A stretch of 64,000 bases of DNA from assembly GCF_001428065.1 (NCBI RefSeq), contig NZ_LMSE01000003.1, positions 215,632 to 279,631 of the forward strand, in the 5' to 3' direction. Positions 17,735-25,466 of the stretch are shown piece by piece. Every line of letters begins with the position of its first letter. Positions within the stretch are counted from its first letter, which is position 1. The position numbers and the translations under genes were made by a program. The notes beneath the pieces were generated by a model. The model made no database searches. It saw nothing but the letters and a program-made list of their open reading frames with translations, and was not told the DNA's origin. The DNA comes from Nostocoides sp. Soil756. GTDB lineage: Bacteria > Actinomycetota > Actinomycetes > Actinomycetales > Dermatophilaceae.

Positions 17735-18552
17735 GGCCCGGCACCGGCCGGAGGGACGTCGGCGAACGCGGCCTGGTAGTCCGAGAGCCAGCCGAAGCGC
17801 GGGAACGGCCAGACGATGGCGATGGCCCGGCCGGTGACCCTGTCGATCGGCACCGAACCCTCGGTGCCCTTGCCCGACGGGTCGTGGAAGCGCGAGTCCT
17901 CGCTGTCGGAGCGGTGGTCCCCCATGACCCAGATCCGGCCCGACGGGACGGTGATGTCGAAGGCCATCGAGCTCGGGACGTCGCCCTCGTGGACGTACGG
18001 CTCGTTGATGGCGGTGCCGTTGATGGTGAGGCGGCGCTGGGCGTCACAGCACACGACGTGGTCACCGGGCAGCCCGATGACCCGCTTGATGAGGTGGTCC
18101 TCGGACTCGCTGGGCAGCAGACCCACGAAGACGAGGGCGTCGTGGACGACCTTCCCCACGCCGGTGCGCTCCGCCGGAGGCACGCCGGTGTCGAGCCATC
18201 CACCCGGGTCCTCGAAGACGACGACGTCGCCGCGCTTCAGGTCGACCGGCGTGGGGGTGAGCTTCGAGACGACGACGCGGTCACCGACCTGGAGGGTGTT
18301 CTCCATCGAACCCGAGGGGATGAAGAAGGCCTGGAGCAACCAGGTCTTGACGACGAAGGAGAGGACCATCGCCATCACGAGGACGAGCACGACCTCCTTG
18401 ACGGCCGAGCCGACCCAGCGGCCGACGGAGGCGACCGACGCCCCGTCGGGCGCGGTCCCGCGGGGCTCCGAGCCGGACACCGGCTCACCGGAGGCGTGAG
18501 AGCCGGGTCGCGGTTCGTCGACGCCGTCGCGAGCGTGCTCGCGGGCGCTCAC
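17731..18552 (-). CDS. lepB: signal peptidase I
   Basis: Cleaves signal peptides at the outer face of the membrane. The protein is 273 aa: a hydrophilic N-terminus of about 50 residues, one membrane segment (EVVLVLVMAMVLSFVVKTWL), then the S26 domain. Catalytic Ser82 is in FFIPSGSMENTL and Lys156 in LIKRVIGLPGD; box E reads VMGDHRSDSEDSR. The start is a GTG overlapping the stop of the upstream inactive paralogue by 4 nt, so the two are translated together. Overlaps rnhB downstream by 4 nt. Confidence 0.94.
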   Translation of the reverse strand: MSAREHARDGVDEPRPGSHASGEPVSGSEPRGTAPDGASVASVGRWVGSAVKEVVLVLVMAMVLSFVVKTWLLQAFFIPSGSMENTLQVGDRVVVSKLTPTPVDLKRGDVVVFEDPGGWLDTGVPPAERTGVGKVVHDALVFVGLLPSESEDHLIKRVIGLPGDHVVCCDAQRRLTINGTAINEPYVHEGDVPSSMAFDITVPSGRIWVMGDHRSDSEDSRFHDPSGKGTEGSVPIDRVTGRAIAIVWPFPRFGWLSDYQAAFADVPPAGAGP

Positions 18553-18953
18553 GAGAGCGACCCGGGGAGGGCCGTGTCCCCGTGGCTCGCGGCATCCACG
18601 CTGCCGAGACGCCCCAGTGGCCAGAAGCGCCACACGACGGTGCCGACCACCTGCCCACTCCCCCCTGCCGCCTCCGCCGACGGGAGAAGTCGGTGGGAGC
18701 CGTCGGCCTCCTCGACCAGGACGGTCCCCCCGGCGTCGGTGCTGCGGTCGGTCTTCAGGACGAGCACACGGTCTCCTGGCTCGAAGGTCGGCGCGGAGGC
18801 GGCCGAGGGGACGACATAGGACTCGAGCACGAAGCCGCGGACGAGGGCCGCGACCAGGAGCCCGAGGGCGATGGTGACCAGCACCCGGGGACGGCGCGAC
18901 CCGGCGCTCGCCACAGGGGCGGACACCGGGTCGGTGCGCAGGGGGGCCGTCAC
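18549..18953 (-). CDS. inactive, miniature signal-peptidase-like membrane protein
   Basis: Protein of 134 aa with one membrane segment (VLVTIALGLLVAALVRGFVL, residues 24-43) followed by YVVPSAASAPTFEPGDRVLV. This aligns without gaps to FFIPSGSMENTLQVGDRVVV of the neighbouring LepB; the catalytic Ser82 of LepB corresponds to Ala52 here. The whole central S26 region, including the Lys box KRVIGLPGD, is missing. The C-terminal WRFWPLGRLGSV matches the LepB end IVWPFPRFGWL. It therefore cannot be a Ser/Lys protease. Coupled by GTGA overlap to lepB, it may be a regulator or partner of LepB. The GTG at 18953 is set by the -10 at 18961. Confidence 0.75.
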   Translation of the reverse strand: MTAPLRTDPVSAPVASAGSRRPRVLVTIALGLLVAALVRGFVLESYVVPSAASAPTFEPGDRVLVLKTDRSTDAGGTVLVEEADGSHRLLPSAEAAGGSGQVVGTVVWRFWPLGRLGSVDAASHGDTALPGSLS

Positions 18954-18960
18954 CCGCTCG

Positions 18961-18966
18961 AGGGTA
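18961..18966 (-). promoter_or_regulatory. -10 element, leaderless start of the pseudo-peptidase-lepB operon
   Basis: Minus-strand TACCCT lies 7 nt before the GTG at 18953. Confidence 0.5.
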
Positions 18967-19008
18967 GCCTCCCCACCCGGACGCCACGGCCCGGGGACGG
19001 GGTCACCC

Positions 19009-19368
19009 TCAGGCGTTGGCCGGGGTGTCCCGCTTCTCCTTGATCTTGGCGGCCTTGCCGCGCAGGTCGCGCAGGTAGTACAGCTTCGCGCGCCGCACGT
19101 CACCGCGGGTGACGACCTCGATGTGGTCGATGATCGGGGTGTGCAGCGGGAAGGTCCGCTCGACGCCGACGCCGAAGGAGACCTTGCGGACGGTGAAGGT
19201 CTCGCCGACGCCACCACCGTGGCGGCGGATGACGACGCCCTTGAAGACCTGGATGCGCGAGCGCGTGCCCTCGACGACCTTCACGTGGACGTTGACCGTG
19301 TCACCGGCGCGGAACGCGGGGATGTCGGACTTGAGGGATGCGTGGTCGAGCTCGTCGAAACGCTGCAT
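19009..19368 (-). CDS. rplS: 50S ribosomal protein L19
   Basis: The protein is 119 aa and full length: [41 protein letters not shown], then [28 protein letters not shown] in pieces. The upstream frame is long but the ATG at 19368 matches the family start. It is separated from trmD by fetB on the other strand, so the common trmD-rplS cotranscription is broken here. Its own promoter lies at 19529-19558, giving a leader of about 150 nt. Confidence 0.98.
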   Translation of the reverse strand: MQRFDELDHASLKSDIPAFRAGDTVNVHVKVVEGTRSRIQVFKGVVIRRHGGGVGETFTVRKVSFGVGVERTFPLHTPIIDHIEVVTRGDVRRAKLYYLRDLRGKAAKIKEKRDTPANA

Positions 19369-19528
19369 GACGGTGTCGCTTTCTCGCGGGCTGCCACAGG
19401 TCATCCGCGCATGTCGGTGGTGCACTGGTTCGTTCGGGGCGACCCACCGGGCCTCATGCCGGGTCGGACCGGGGTCCGGGGCACTCCCCCTGTGGCGGGG
19501 GCCGTTCGTCGACGGGTCGCAGCACACC

Positions 19529-19558
19529 AGTCTGCCAGAGGGTGACGGGAGCGGCGAA
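19529..19558 (-). promoter_or_regulatory. rplS promoter
   Basis: Minus strand: -35 TTCGCC (19553-19558), 18-nt spacer, -10 CAGACT (19529-19534). Matches the rpsP and rpsB promoters in sequence and spacing. The region overlaps the divergent fetB promoter. Confidence 0.55.
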
Positions 19559-19568
19559 ATCCAGCGGC

Positions 19569-19574
19569 TACCGT
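19569..19574 (+). promoter_or_regulatory. -10 element, leaderless start of fetB
   Basis: TACCGT is 7 nt before the GTG at 19582 and overlaps an alternative GTG at 19573. This argues that 19582 is the true start. Confidence 0.5.
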
Positions 19575-19581
19575 GACGCCC

Positions 19582-20340
19582 GTGACGATAGACCCCGGCC
19601 TGCCCGTCGCCCTGGCCGTCGTGCTCCTCCTCGGGGTCACGGTCGTGGGGTACGTCGTGGGGCGCCTGCCCGGGCCCGGGTCGCCGGTGCTCGCGATGGC
19701 GCGCGCGATCGCCCAGCTGGGGGTGGCGGCGCTGGTCATCACCACGGTGGTGCGCTCGCTCGTGATGTCGGTGCTGCTCCTGGTCGTGATGTTCACGATC
19801 GCGGTCGTCACCACCGTGCGCCGGGTCGACGCGCGGGCGGCCTGGCCGTGGGCCACGGTGGCGATGCTGGCCGGCCTGCTGCCCGTGGTCGTGGTGGTGC
19901 TGGCGACCCGCACGGTGCCACCCACGGGGCTGGCGCTCATCCCGGTGGTCGGCATCATCGCCGGGAACACGATGAACGGGCACACCCTCACCTGCCGGCG
20001 GGCGTTCGCCGCCCTGCGTGAGGAGAAGGGCCAGTACGAGGCCGGCCTCTCGCTGGGGCTGACCCGCGCACAGGCGGTCGAGGAGGTCGTCCACCGCCGG
20101 GTGCCCGAGGCCCTCGTCCCGGGGCTGGACCAGGTGCGCACCGCCGGGGTCGTGACCCTGCCGGGGGCGTTCATCGGGGTGCTGCTGGGGGGTGGGACAC
20201 CCGCGCAGGCGGCGGCCGCCCAGGTGCTGGTGCTCGTCGGCATCATGGCGGCCCAGACCGTGACGGCGGTGGTCGCCGAGCGGCTCATCGGGGCGGGGCT
20301 GCTGTTGCCGGCCGACCTCAAGGAGTCGCTGCGGCCCTGA
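19582..20340 (+). CDS. FetB-type (UPF0014) ABC transporter permease
   Basis: Polytopic membrane protein of 252 aa with about seven hydrophobic segments. The family-specific loop [14 protein letters not shown] and the coupling-helix-like [20 protein letters not shown] are visible; [14 protein letters not shown] is the conserved C-terminal membrane motif. FetAB systems export iron or other metals in other bacteria. No ATPase gene lies beside it, so its FetA-like partner must be elsewhere or absent. The start is chosen from the leaderless -10 at 19569. Confidence 0.9.
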   Translation: MTIDPGLPVALAVVLLLGVTVVGYVVGRLPGPGSPVLAMARAIAQLGVAALVITTVVRSLVMSVLLLVVMFTIAVVTTVRRVDARAAWPWATVAMLAGLLPVVVVVLATRTVPPTGLALIPVVGIIAGNTMNGHTLTCRRAFAALREEKGQYEAGLSLGLTRAQAVEEVVHRRVPEALVPGLDQVRTAGVVTLPGAFIGVLLGGGTPAQAAAAQVLVLVGIMAAQTVTAVVAERLIGAGLLLPADLKESLRP

Positions 20341-20353
20341 GGCGACCGCGCCC

Positions 20354-20433
20354 GAGGCCGGCACCCCGGCTCGTTCGCGAGACAAGACCTCGCAGCCCTT
20401 GTCTGGTGCACTTTTCGGGGTGACCCCGAAAAG
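20354..20433. repeat. 80-nt two-hairpin element, copy 1
   Basis: Begins GAGGCCGGCACCCCGGCTCG and ends with the perfect 10-bp hairpin CTTTTCGGGG-TGA-CCCCGAAAAG (20411-20433). An inner GACAAG/CTTGTC stem lies at 20381-20403. Copy 2 (55836-55915) is also 80 nt, shares both ends and has a different inner stem. Each copy lies between convergent genes, here fetB and trmD. It could be a terminator pair, a mobile palindromic element or an RNA. Confidence 0.6.
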
Positions 20434-20493
20434 CCGGGAGGGGTGGGGCGGATGGGACCGGCTGGGGGCTGGGGGCTGGGGGCGCGGCGGAGC

Positions 20494-21726
20494 TCAGCGG
20501 CGACGCTTGGTGAGGTCGACGCTGCCCGGGAAGCTGCCCTCGCCCGGGAGCAGCCGGTAGCCCGCTCGCCGGTACCGCCGGATGTTGCCCTCGCTCACCC
20601 GGCCGGTGTTGATCCAGAAGGTGTCGACCGTCGCGGGCGCACCGGCCTCGGCCAGCTCGAGCAGCGCCCGCCCGAGCCCGCGTCCCTGGAGGTCGGGCGC
20701 CACCATCAGCCGGCCCGACTCCCACACGTGGGGGTCGCCGGGCCGGAGCCGGCCACGCACCGACCCCACGAGCCGGCCCGGCGCACCACCGGCCGCGGGC
20801 GTCCGCACGACCCACGTGGTCCACTCCCCCAGGCCGCGCACGACGTCGTCGAGCTCCTCGTCGAGCGGCGGGATGCGCCATGAGCCCGACACGCGGCCCT
20901 CCGGCATCCAGCACGCGCGCTGCAGGACCAGCAGTTCCGGCGCGTCGGCCGGCACCGCCACCGTCACGTCGAGGTCGTAGAGCCCGCCCACCGTCGCGGC
21001 CGCGGCGACCAGGTCGGGACGGCGGGCGGCGGTCCGGGCCACCCGCTCGTCGTGCCGCCAGCGCTCGATGGCGCCGTGGTCACCGGACAGCAGCACGGCG
21101 GGTACGTCGCGCACGGTGTCACCGTCGACCCAGGACGCCGGGCGGGTGTAGACCGGGTACTCGAGCAGCCCGCCCTCGTGCGACTCCTCGACGAGGGACG
21201 CGGCGTTGCCCACGACCCCGGGCAGCAGCCGAGCGACGGCCTCGACGACCGCGAGCACGGCCACCTCGCCCCCGTTGAGCACGTAGTCGCCGAGGGAGAC
21301 CACCGTGACCGGCATCCGCTCGGCGGCGTGCTCGTAGACGCGCTCGTCGATGCCCTCGTAGCGCCCGCACGCGAAGGCCAGCCACGGTTCGGCGGCCAGC
21401 TGGTGGGCCATCGCCTGGGTGAACGGCACCCCGCCCGGCCCGGGGACCAGCAGGTGCGGCACGTCGGCGTGGGGCTCGGCACCCCCGGCGCCCGCGCCCT
21501 CGGCCACGACGTGCTCGAGCGCGGCGGCCCAGGGCTCGGGCTTCATCACCATCCCGGCGCCTCCACCGAACGGGCTGTCGTCGACGGTGTGGTGCCGGTC
21601 GGTGGTGAACGCCCGCAGGTCGTGCACGTGCAGGTCGAGGAGGCCGTCGCGCCGGGCCTTGCCGATCAGCGACAGGTCGAGGGGGGTGAGGTACTCGGGG
21701 AAGATCGAGACGACGTCCAGGCGCAC
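20494..21726 (-). CDS. trmD: tRNA (guanine37-N1)-methyltransferase fused to a GNAT acetyltransferase
   Basis: The protein is 410 aa, against roughly 240-260 for a plain TrmD. Residues 1-245 are Trm[64 protein letters not shown] (knotted SAM site), then the C-terminal helical part. From about residue 250 a GNAT domain follows, with acetyl-CoA motif [15 protein letters not shown] and [21 protein letters not shown]. There is no stop or frameshift between them. TrmD protects reading frame at G37 of certain tRNAs; the GNAT substrate is unknown. Last gene of rpsP-khpA-rimM-trmD. Confidence 0.93.
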   Translation of the reverse strand: MRLDVVSIFPEYLTPLDLSLIGKARRDGLLDLHVHDLRAFTTDRHHTVDDSPFGGGAGMVMKPEPWAAALEHVVAEGAGAGGAEPHADVPHLLVPGPGGVPFTQAMAHQLAAEPWLAFACGRYEGIDERVYEHAAERMPVTVVSLGDYVLNGGEVAVLAVVEAVARLLPGVVGNAASLVEESHEGGLLEYPVYTRPASWVDGDTVRDVPAVLLSGDHGAIERWRHDERVARTAARRPDLVAAAATVGGLYDLDVTVAVPADAPELLVLQRACWMPEGRVSGSWRIPPLDEELDDVVRGLGEWTTWVVRTPAAGGAPGRLVGSVRGRLRPGDPHVWESGRLMVAPDLQGRGLGRALLELAEAGAPATVDTFWINTGRVSEGNIRRYRRAGYRLLPGEGSFPGSVDLTKRRR

Positions 21727-21729
21727 GGC

Positions 21730-22269
21730 TCAGGCCTCGAGGTCGAACAACCCGGCGGGTGCGTCGAGGACAAGGCGCCCCCCGCCGATGTCGACCTCGG
21801 GGACGAGCGCGGCCACGAAGGGCACCTGCCCCTGGCGGCCGTCGGCCAGGCGCACGACCAGGCGGTCCTGGGCGGCGCCCAGCACGAGACCGACGACCTC
21901 GCCGAGGGACTCACCGGCAGGGTCGACGACGGCCAGCCCCACCAGGTCGTCCTCGGCGAAGGTGTCGGGGTCGTCGTCGCTCGCCGCACCGAGCTCGGCG
22001 GCGTCGATGACCAGGCGGGTGCCGCGCAGGCCCTCGGCGCCGGTGCGGTCGGGGATCTCCTCGAAGGCGAGCAGCCACACGCCCTGGTGCACCCGCGTGG
22101 AGCGGATGGTGAGGGCTCGCGGGACCCCGGTGCCGGGGTCGGCCTCGGTGGCCAGCACGGTGCCGTCGGCGAAGCGCCGCTCGGGGTCGTCGGTGTGCAG
22201 GCGCACGGTGACCTCACCGCGCAGCCCGTGGGGCTTGCCGATCCGGGCCAGCACGACCTGGTCGCTCAC
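21730..22269 (-). CDS. rimM: 16S rRNA processing protein RimM
   Basis: 30S maturation factor that binds S19; 179 aa. The N-terminal domain starts VVLARIGKPHGLRGEVTVRL; the PRC-barrel C-terminal domain contains DDLVGLAVVDPAGESLGEV and GQVPFVAALVPEVDI. The GTG at 22269 has GAGGAGGAG upstream, which decides it over a longer frame. The stop is 3 nt before the trmD start. Confidence 0.96.
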   Translation of the reverse strand: MSDQVVLARIGKPHGLRGEVTVRLHTDDPERRFADGTVLATEADPGTGVPRALTIRSTRVHQGVWLLAFEEIPDRTGAEGLRGTRLVIDAAELGAASDDDPDTFAEDDLVGLAVVDPAGESLGEVVGLVLGAAQDRLVVRLADGRQGQVPFVAALVPEVDIGGGRLVLDAPAGLFDLEA

Positions 22270-22292
22270 GGTCTCCTCCTCGGGGACGACGA

Positions 22293-22335
22293 CGGCGGGG
22301 TGCCCCGGGGAGCCTCCTCCCGGCACACCCCGCCG
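22293..22335 (-). promoter_or_regulatory. hairpin between khpA and rimM
   Basis: Perfect 10-bp inverted repeat, CGGCGGGGTG (22293-22302) and CACCCCGCCG (22326-22335), with a 23-nt loop, inside the 79-nt gap of the rpsP operon. It may attenuate or process the message so that rimM-trmD are expressed less than rpsP. Confidence 0.45.
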
Positions 22336-22348
22336 TGGGGGACGCGAG

Positions 22349-22591
22349 TCAGCGGACCCGGTCGGTGTCGACGATGTCGATGCGGATCTGACGGCCACCC
22401 GAGAGGGCGCCCATCACGGTGCGCAGGGCACTCGCGGTGCGACCGGAGCGCCCGATGACGCGGCCGAGGTCCTCGGGGTGCACGCGCACCTCGAGCAGCT
22501 CGCCCCGCCCGCGGTCACGCCGACGGACCTGGACCTCGTCCTTGTGGTCGACGATGCCCGTGACGAGGTGCTCGAGAGCCTCCTCGAGCAC
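22349..22591 (-). CDS. khpA: KH-domain RNA-binding protein KhpA
   Basis: A single KH domain of 80 aa with the RNA-binding loop VIGRSGRTASALRTVM. It partners KhpB in other bacteria to regulate RNAs for cell size and division. GTG start 2 nt after the rpsP stop; the order rpsP-khpA-rimM-trmD is widespread. Confidence 0.95.
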   Translation of the reverse strand: MLEEALEHLVTGIVDHKDEVQVRRRDRGRGELLEVRVHPEDLGRVIGRSGRTASALRTVMGALSGGRQIRIDIVDTDRVR

Positions 22592-22593
22592 GG

Positions 22594-23136
22594 TCAGGCC
22601 TTCTCGCCCGCGGCGTCCGCGTCGACGTCGGTGCTGTCGGTGGCGGCGGCACCGGAGTCGGTGTCGGCGGCGGCCGGGGTCTCCTCGACCTTGGCCTCCT
22701 CGGCCTTCGGCTCCTCGACCTTGGGCTCCTCGGCGGCGGCCTTGGCGGCGCGCTTCTTCGGGGTGGTGGCCCCGGAGCCGTCGTCGGAGGTCTTGCCGGC
22801 AGCGGCGACCGCGGCCTCGTAGAGCTCCTTCTTGGAGGTCTTCGGCGCGGCGACGCGCAGGGTGCCCTCGGTGCCGGGCTCGCCCTTGTACTTCTGCCAG
22901 TCACCGGTGATCTTCAGCAGGGCGGCGACGGCCTCGGTGGGCTGGGCGCCGTTGCCGAGCCAGTACTGGGCCCGCTCGCTGTCGATCTGGATGACCGAGG
23001 GCTCCTCGGTGGGGTGGTACTTGCCGATCTCCTCGATCGCCCGGCCGTCCCGCTTGGTGCGGGAGTCCATGACGACGACGCGGTAGAACGGAGCGCGGAT
23101 CTTGCCCATGCGCTTGAGGCGGATCTTGACGGCCAC
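22594..23136 (-). CDS. rpsP: 30S ribosomal protein S16 with long C-terminal tail
   Basis: The protein is 180 aa. Residues 1-85 are canonical S16 ([20 protein letters not shown], then [18 protein letters not shown]). From about residue 95 an Ala/Glu/Lys/Pro-rich tail with [14 protein letters not shown] repeats and an acidic end doubles the usual length. GTG at 23136 with AGGAG upstream. Promoter at 23263-23292. Confidence 0.97.
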   Translation of the reverse strand: MAVKIRLKRMGKIRAPFYRVVVMDSRTKRDGRAIEEIGKYHPTEEPSVIQIDSERAQYWLGNGAQPTEAVAALLKITGDWQKYKGEPGTEGTLRVAAPKTSKKELYEAAVAAAGKTSDDGSGATTPKKRAAKAAAEEPKVEEPKAEEAKVEETPAAADTDSGAAATDSTDVDADAAGEKA

Positions 23137-23262
23137 GGTGTGGTCTCCTGGTGCATCGTGAGCGCGGCGAGACCGCACGGTGCGTGCGGGGGGCCGGATG
23201 CTCGGTGTAGGCGTCCGGTCCGTGCTGAGCTGGAATGCTCGGCCGGACGGGTACAGCCCGCC

Positions 23263-23292
23263 ATTCTGCCAGAGCGGGCACCGGCTGCCGAA
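23263..23292 (-). promoter_or_regulatory. rpsP operon promoter
   Basis: Minus strand: -35 TTCGGC (23287-23292), 18-nt spacer, -10 CAGAAT (23263-23268). It shares a CTCTGG just before the -10 with the rplS promoter. Leader of about 120 nt. Confidence 0.55.
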
Positions 23293-23329
23293 TCGGGCGA
23301 GGCCGGGTGGGCATCCACGATGCGAGACA

Positions 23330-23358
23330 TAACGTTACATTTGGTTATGCATAAGCAA
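23330..23358 (+). promoter_or_regulatory. AT-rich palindromic operator before the TSUP gene
   Basis: TTGnTTATGCATAAnCAA (23341-23358) is an 18-bp palindrome with one mismatched pair, ending 13 nt before the GTG. TAACGTTA (23330-23337) is a second small palindrome just upstream. This AT-rich island is sharply unlike its surroundings and looks like a repressor site over the promoter. Confidence 0.5.
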
Positions 23359-23371
23359 ACTTGGGTTCTGC

Positions 23372-24340
23372 GTGTCCCGTCCACGGGACCACCGAATCCT
23401 GGGAGCTCCCATCCGCAAGCTCGTCCTCCTCGCCCTCGTGGGGCTCGGCGCCCAGCTCGTCGACGGCTCCCTCGGGATGGCGTACGGCGTCACCTCCACC
23501 ACCCTGCTGCTGGCGATCGGCACCAACCCGGCCGCCGCCTCGGCCACCGTCCATCTCGCCGAGATCGGCACCACGCTGGCCTCCGGCGCCTCCCACTGGA
23601 AGTTCGGCAACGTCGACTGGGGGGTCGTCGTCCGCATCGGCATCCCGGGCGCGGTCGGCGCGTTCGCCGGCGCGACCTTCCTCTCGAGCCTCGACACCTC
23701 GGTCGCGGCCCCGGTCATGTCACTGATCCTGCTCGCCCTCGGCACGTACGTGCTGGTCCGCTTCACCGTCCGGGGCCTGCGGCGGGACCGTCTGGGCTCC
23801 CCCCTGCGCAGCCGTTTCCTCGCCCCCCTCGGCCTCGTCGCCGGCTTCGTCGACTCCACCGGCGGGGGCGGCTGGGGGCCGGTCGGTACGCCCGCGATCC
23901 TCGCGAGCGGCCGCCTGGAGCCCCGCCGGGTCGTCGGCTCGATCGACACCAGCGAGTTCCTCGTGTCGGTCGCCGCCAGCGCCGGCTTCCTCGTCGCGCT
24001 CGGCTCGCAGGACATCGACATCCGATGGGTCGTGGCGCTGCTCGCCGGCGGCCTCGTCGCAGCGCCCATCGCGGCCTGGCTGGTGCGGAGGGTGCCGCCC
24101 CGGGTCCTCGGCTCGGCCGTCGGGGGCGTCATCGTGCTGACCAACAGCCGCACCCTCCTCACGAGCGACTGGGTCGGCGCGTCGGACGGCGCGCGCTGGC
24201 TCGTCTACGCCGTGCTGTACCTCGCCTGGGGCGCCGCTGTGGCGTGGTCGGTGCGGGCACACCGGGCCGAGCGCGACGGGCTCGACCGTGAGCTGGCCGC
24301 GCTCGAGGACACCCTGGACACGGGGGCGCCGCGCGGCTGA
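23372..24340 (+). CDS. TSUP (TauE/SafE) family permease
   Basis: Membrane protein of 322 aa with about eight hydrophobic segments in two related halves. The half-motif GLGAQLVDGSLGMAYGVTST is followed by AAASATVHLAEIGTTLASG; the second half has GLVAGFVDSTGGGGWGPVGT. TSUP proteins move sulfite, thiosulfate or organosulfonates. A charged cytoplasmic tail follows the last helix. GTG start behind a palindromic operator. Its stop is 4 nt from that of the convergent amidohydrolase. Substrate unknown. Confidence 0.92.
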   Translation: MSRPRDHRILGAPIRKLVLLALVGLGAQLVDGSLGMAYGVTSTTLLLAIGTNPAAASATVHLAEIGTTLASGASHWKFGNVDWGVVVRIGIPGAVGAFAGATFLSSLDTSVAAPVMSLILLALGTYVLVRFTVRGLRRDRLGSPLRSRFLAPLGLVAGFVDSTGGGGWGPVGTPAILASGRLEPRRVVGSIDTSEFLVSVAASAGFLVALGSQDIDIRWVVALLAGGLVAAPIAAWLVRRVPPRVLGSAVGGVIVLTNSRTLLTSDWVGASDGARWLVYAVLYLAWGAAVAWSVRAHRAERDGLDRELAALEDTLDTGAPRG

Positions 24341-24344
24341 GCCG

Positions 24345-25430
24345 TCAGCCGACGGCGCGTCCCCGCACCACGACCAGGGTGGGGTGGGCCAGCACCCCGA
24401 CGTCCTCGCGCGGGTCGGAGGGGTACACGACGAGGTCTGCCTCCTCCCCCTCCCCCAGCCCCGGACGGCCCAGCCACGCGCGCGCACCCCAGGTGGCGGC
24501 ATCCAGGGCCTCCAGCGCCGAGAAGCCGCACCGGGTGAGCCGCTCCACCTCCTGCCCGACCAGCCCGTGCGGCAACGAGCCCCCGGCGTCGGTGCCGACG
24601 TAGACGTGGACCCCCGCCTCGCGGGCCGCGGCCACCGTCTCGTACCGGCGGGCGTAAAGGTCGAGCATGTGCCGGTGGTAGGCCGGGAACTTCTCGCGGG
24701 CCGGCTCGGCGATGCGCGGGAAGGTGTCGATGTTGACCAGCGTCGGCACGATGGCGATGCCCTGCCGGGCGAAGGCCTCGATGCTGTCGGGGATCAGCCC
24801 TGTCGCGTGCTCGACGCAGTCGGTGCCGGCCGCCGCGAGGTCGTCCAGGCTCTGCTCGCCGAAGCAGTGGGCCGTGACACGCGCGCCCTCCTCGTGCGCG
24901 GCGGCCACGGCCTCGGCCAGCACGTCGGCGGGCCAGCACGGGGTGAGGTCGCCGGCGTCGCGGTCGATCCAGTCGCCGACCAGCTTGACCCATCCGTCGC
25001 CGGCGCGGGCCTCGAGCCGGACGCGCTCGACCAGGCCGTCCGGCTCGACCTCCCAGGCGAAGTTGCGGATGTAGCGCCGGGGGCGGGCGATGTGGCGGCC
25101 GGCCCGGATGATGCGGGGCAGGTCGGGCCGGTCGTCGACCCACCGGGTGTCGGCGGCCGACCCGGCGTCGCGGATGAGGAGGGCGCCGGCGTCGCGGTCA
25201 CGCACGGCCTGGGCCTCGGTCGTGGGCCGGTCGACCGCCCCGTGCGCGTCGAGCCCGATGTGGCAGTGGGCGTCGACCAGGCCCGGCAGCACCCAGCCGT
25301 CGAGCGTGGTCACGTCGTGGTCCCCGACGGGCCGCTCGAACGTGATGCGCCCATCCAGCACCCAGGCCTCGGGGGCCTCCTCGTCACGACCGAGGAGGAC
25401 GGGACCCGTGAGGTGCAGCACCGATGCCAT
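24345..25430 (-). CDS. amidohydrolase-superfamily protein
   Basis: Metal-dependent hydrolase of 361 aa. Metal-binding residues: HxH in VDAHCHIG, a later His in RVTAHCFG and another in CVEHATG, and the catalytic Asp in VGTDAGGSLPHG. The small N-terminal beta domain carries LDGWVLPGLVD and the C-terminal one EGEEADLVVYPSDP, as in imidazolonepropionase/prolidase-like members. Substrate unknown. Transcribed from its own leaderless promoter. Confidence 0.9.
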   Translation of the reverse strand: MASVLHLTGPVLLGRDEEAPEAWVLDGRITFERPVGDHDVTTLDGWVLPGLVDAHCHIGLDAHGAVDRPTTEAQAVRDRDAGALLIRDAGSAADTRWVDDRPDLPRIIRAGRHIARPRRYIRNFAWEVEPDGLVERVRLEARAGDGWVKLVGDWIDRDAGDLTPCWPADVLAEAVAAAHEEGARVTAHCFGEQSLDDLAAAGTDCVEHATGLIPDSIEAFARQGIAIVPTLVNIDTFPRIAEPAREKFPAYHRHMLDLYARRYETVAAAREAGVHVYVGTDAGGSLPHGLVGQEVERLTRCGFSALEALDAATWGARAWLGRPGLGEGEEADLVVYPSDPREDVGVLAHPTLVVVRGRAVG

Positions 25431-25436
25431 GGACCG

Positions 25437-25442
25437 ACCCTA
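25437..25442 (-). promoter_or_regulatory. -10 element, leaderless start of the amidohydrolase
   Basis: Minus-strand TAGGGT, 6 nt before the ATG at 25430. Confidence 0.5.
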
Positions 25443-25466
25443 GCGACGGGGCCGCCCCCCGTCCCG

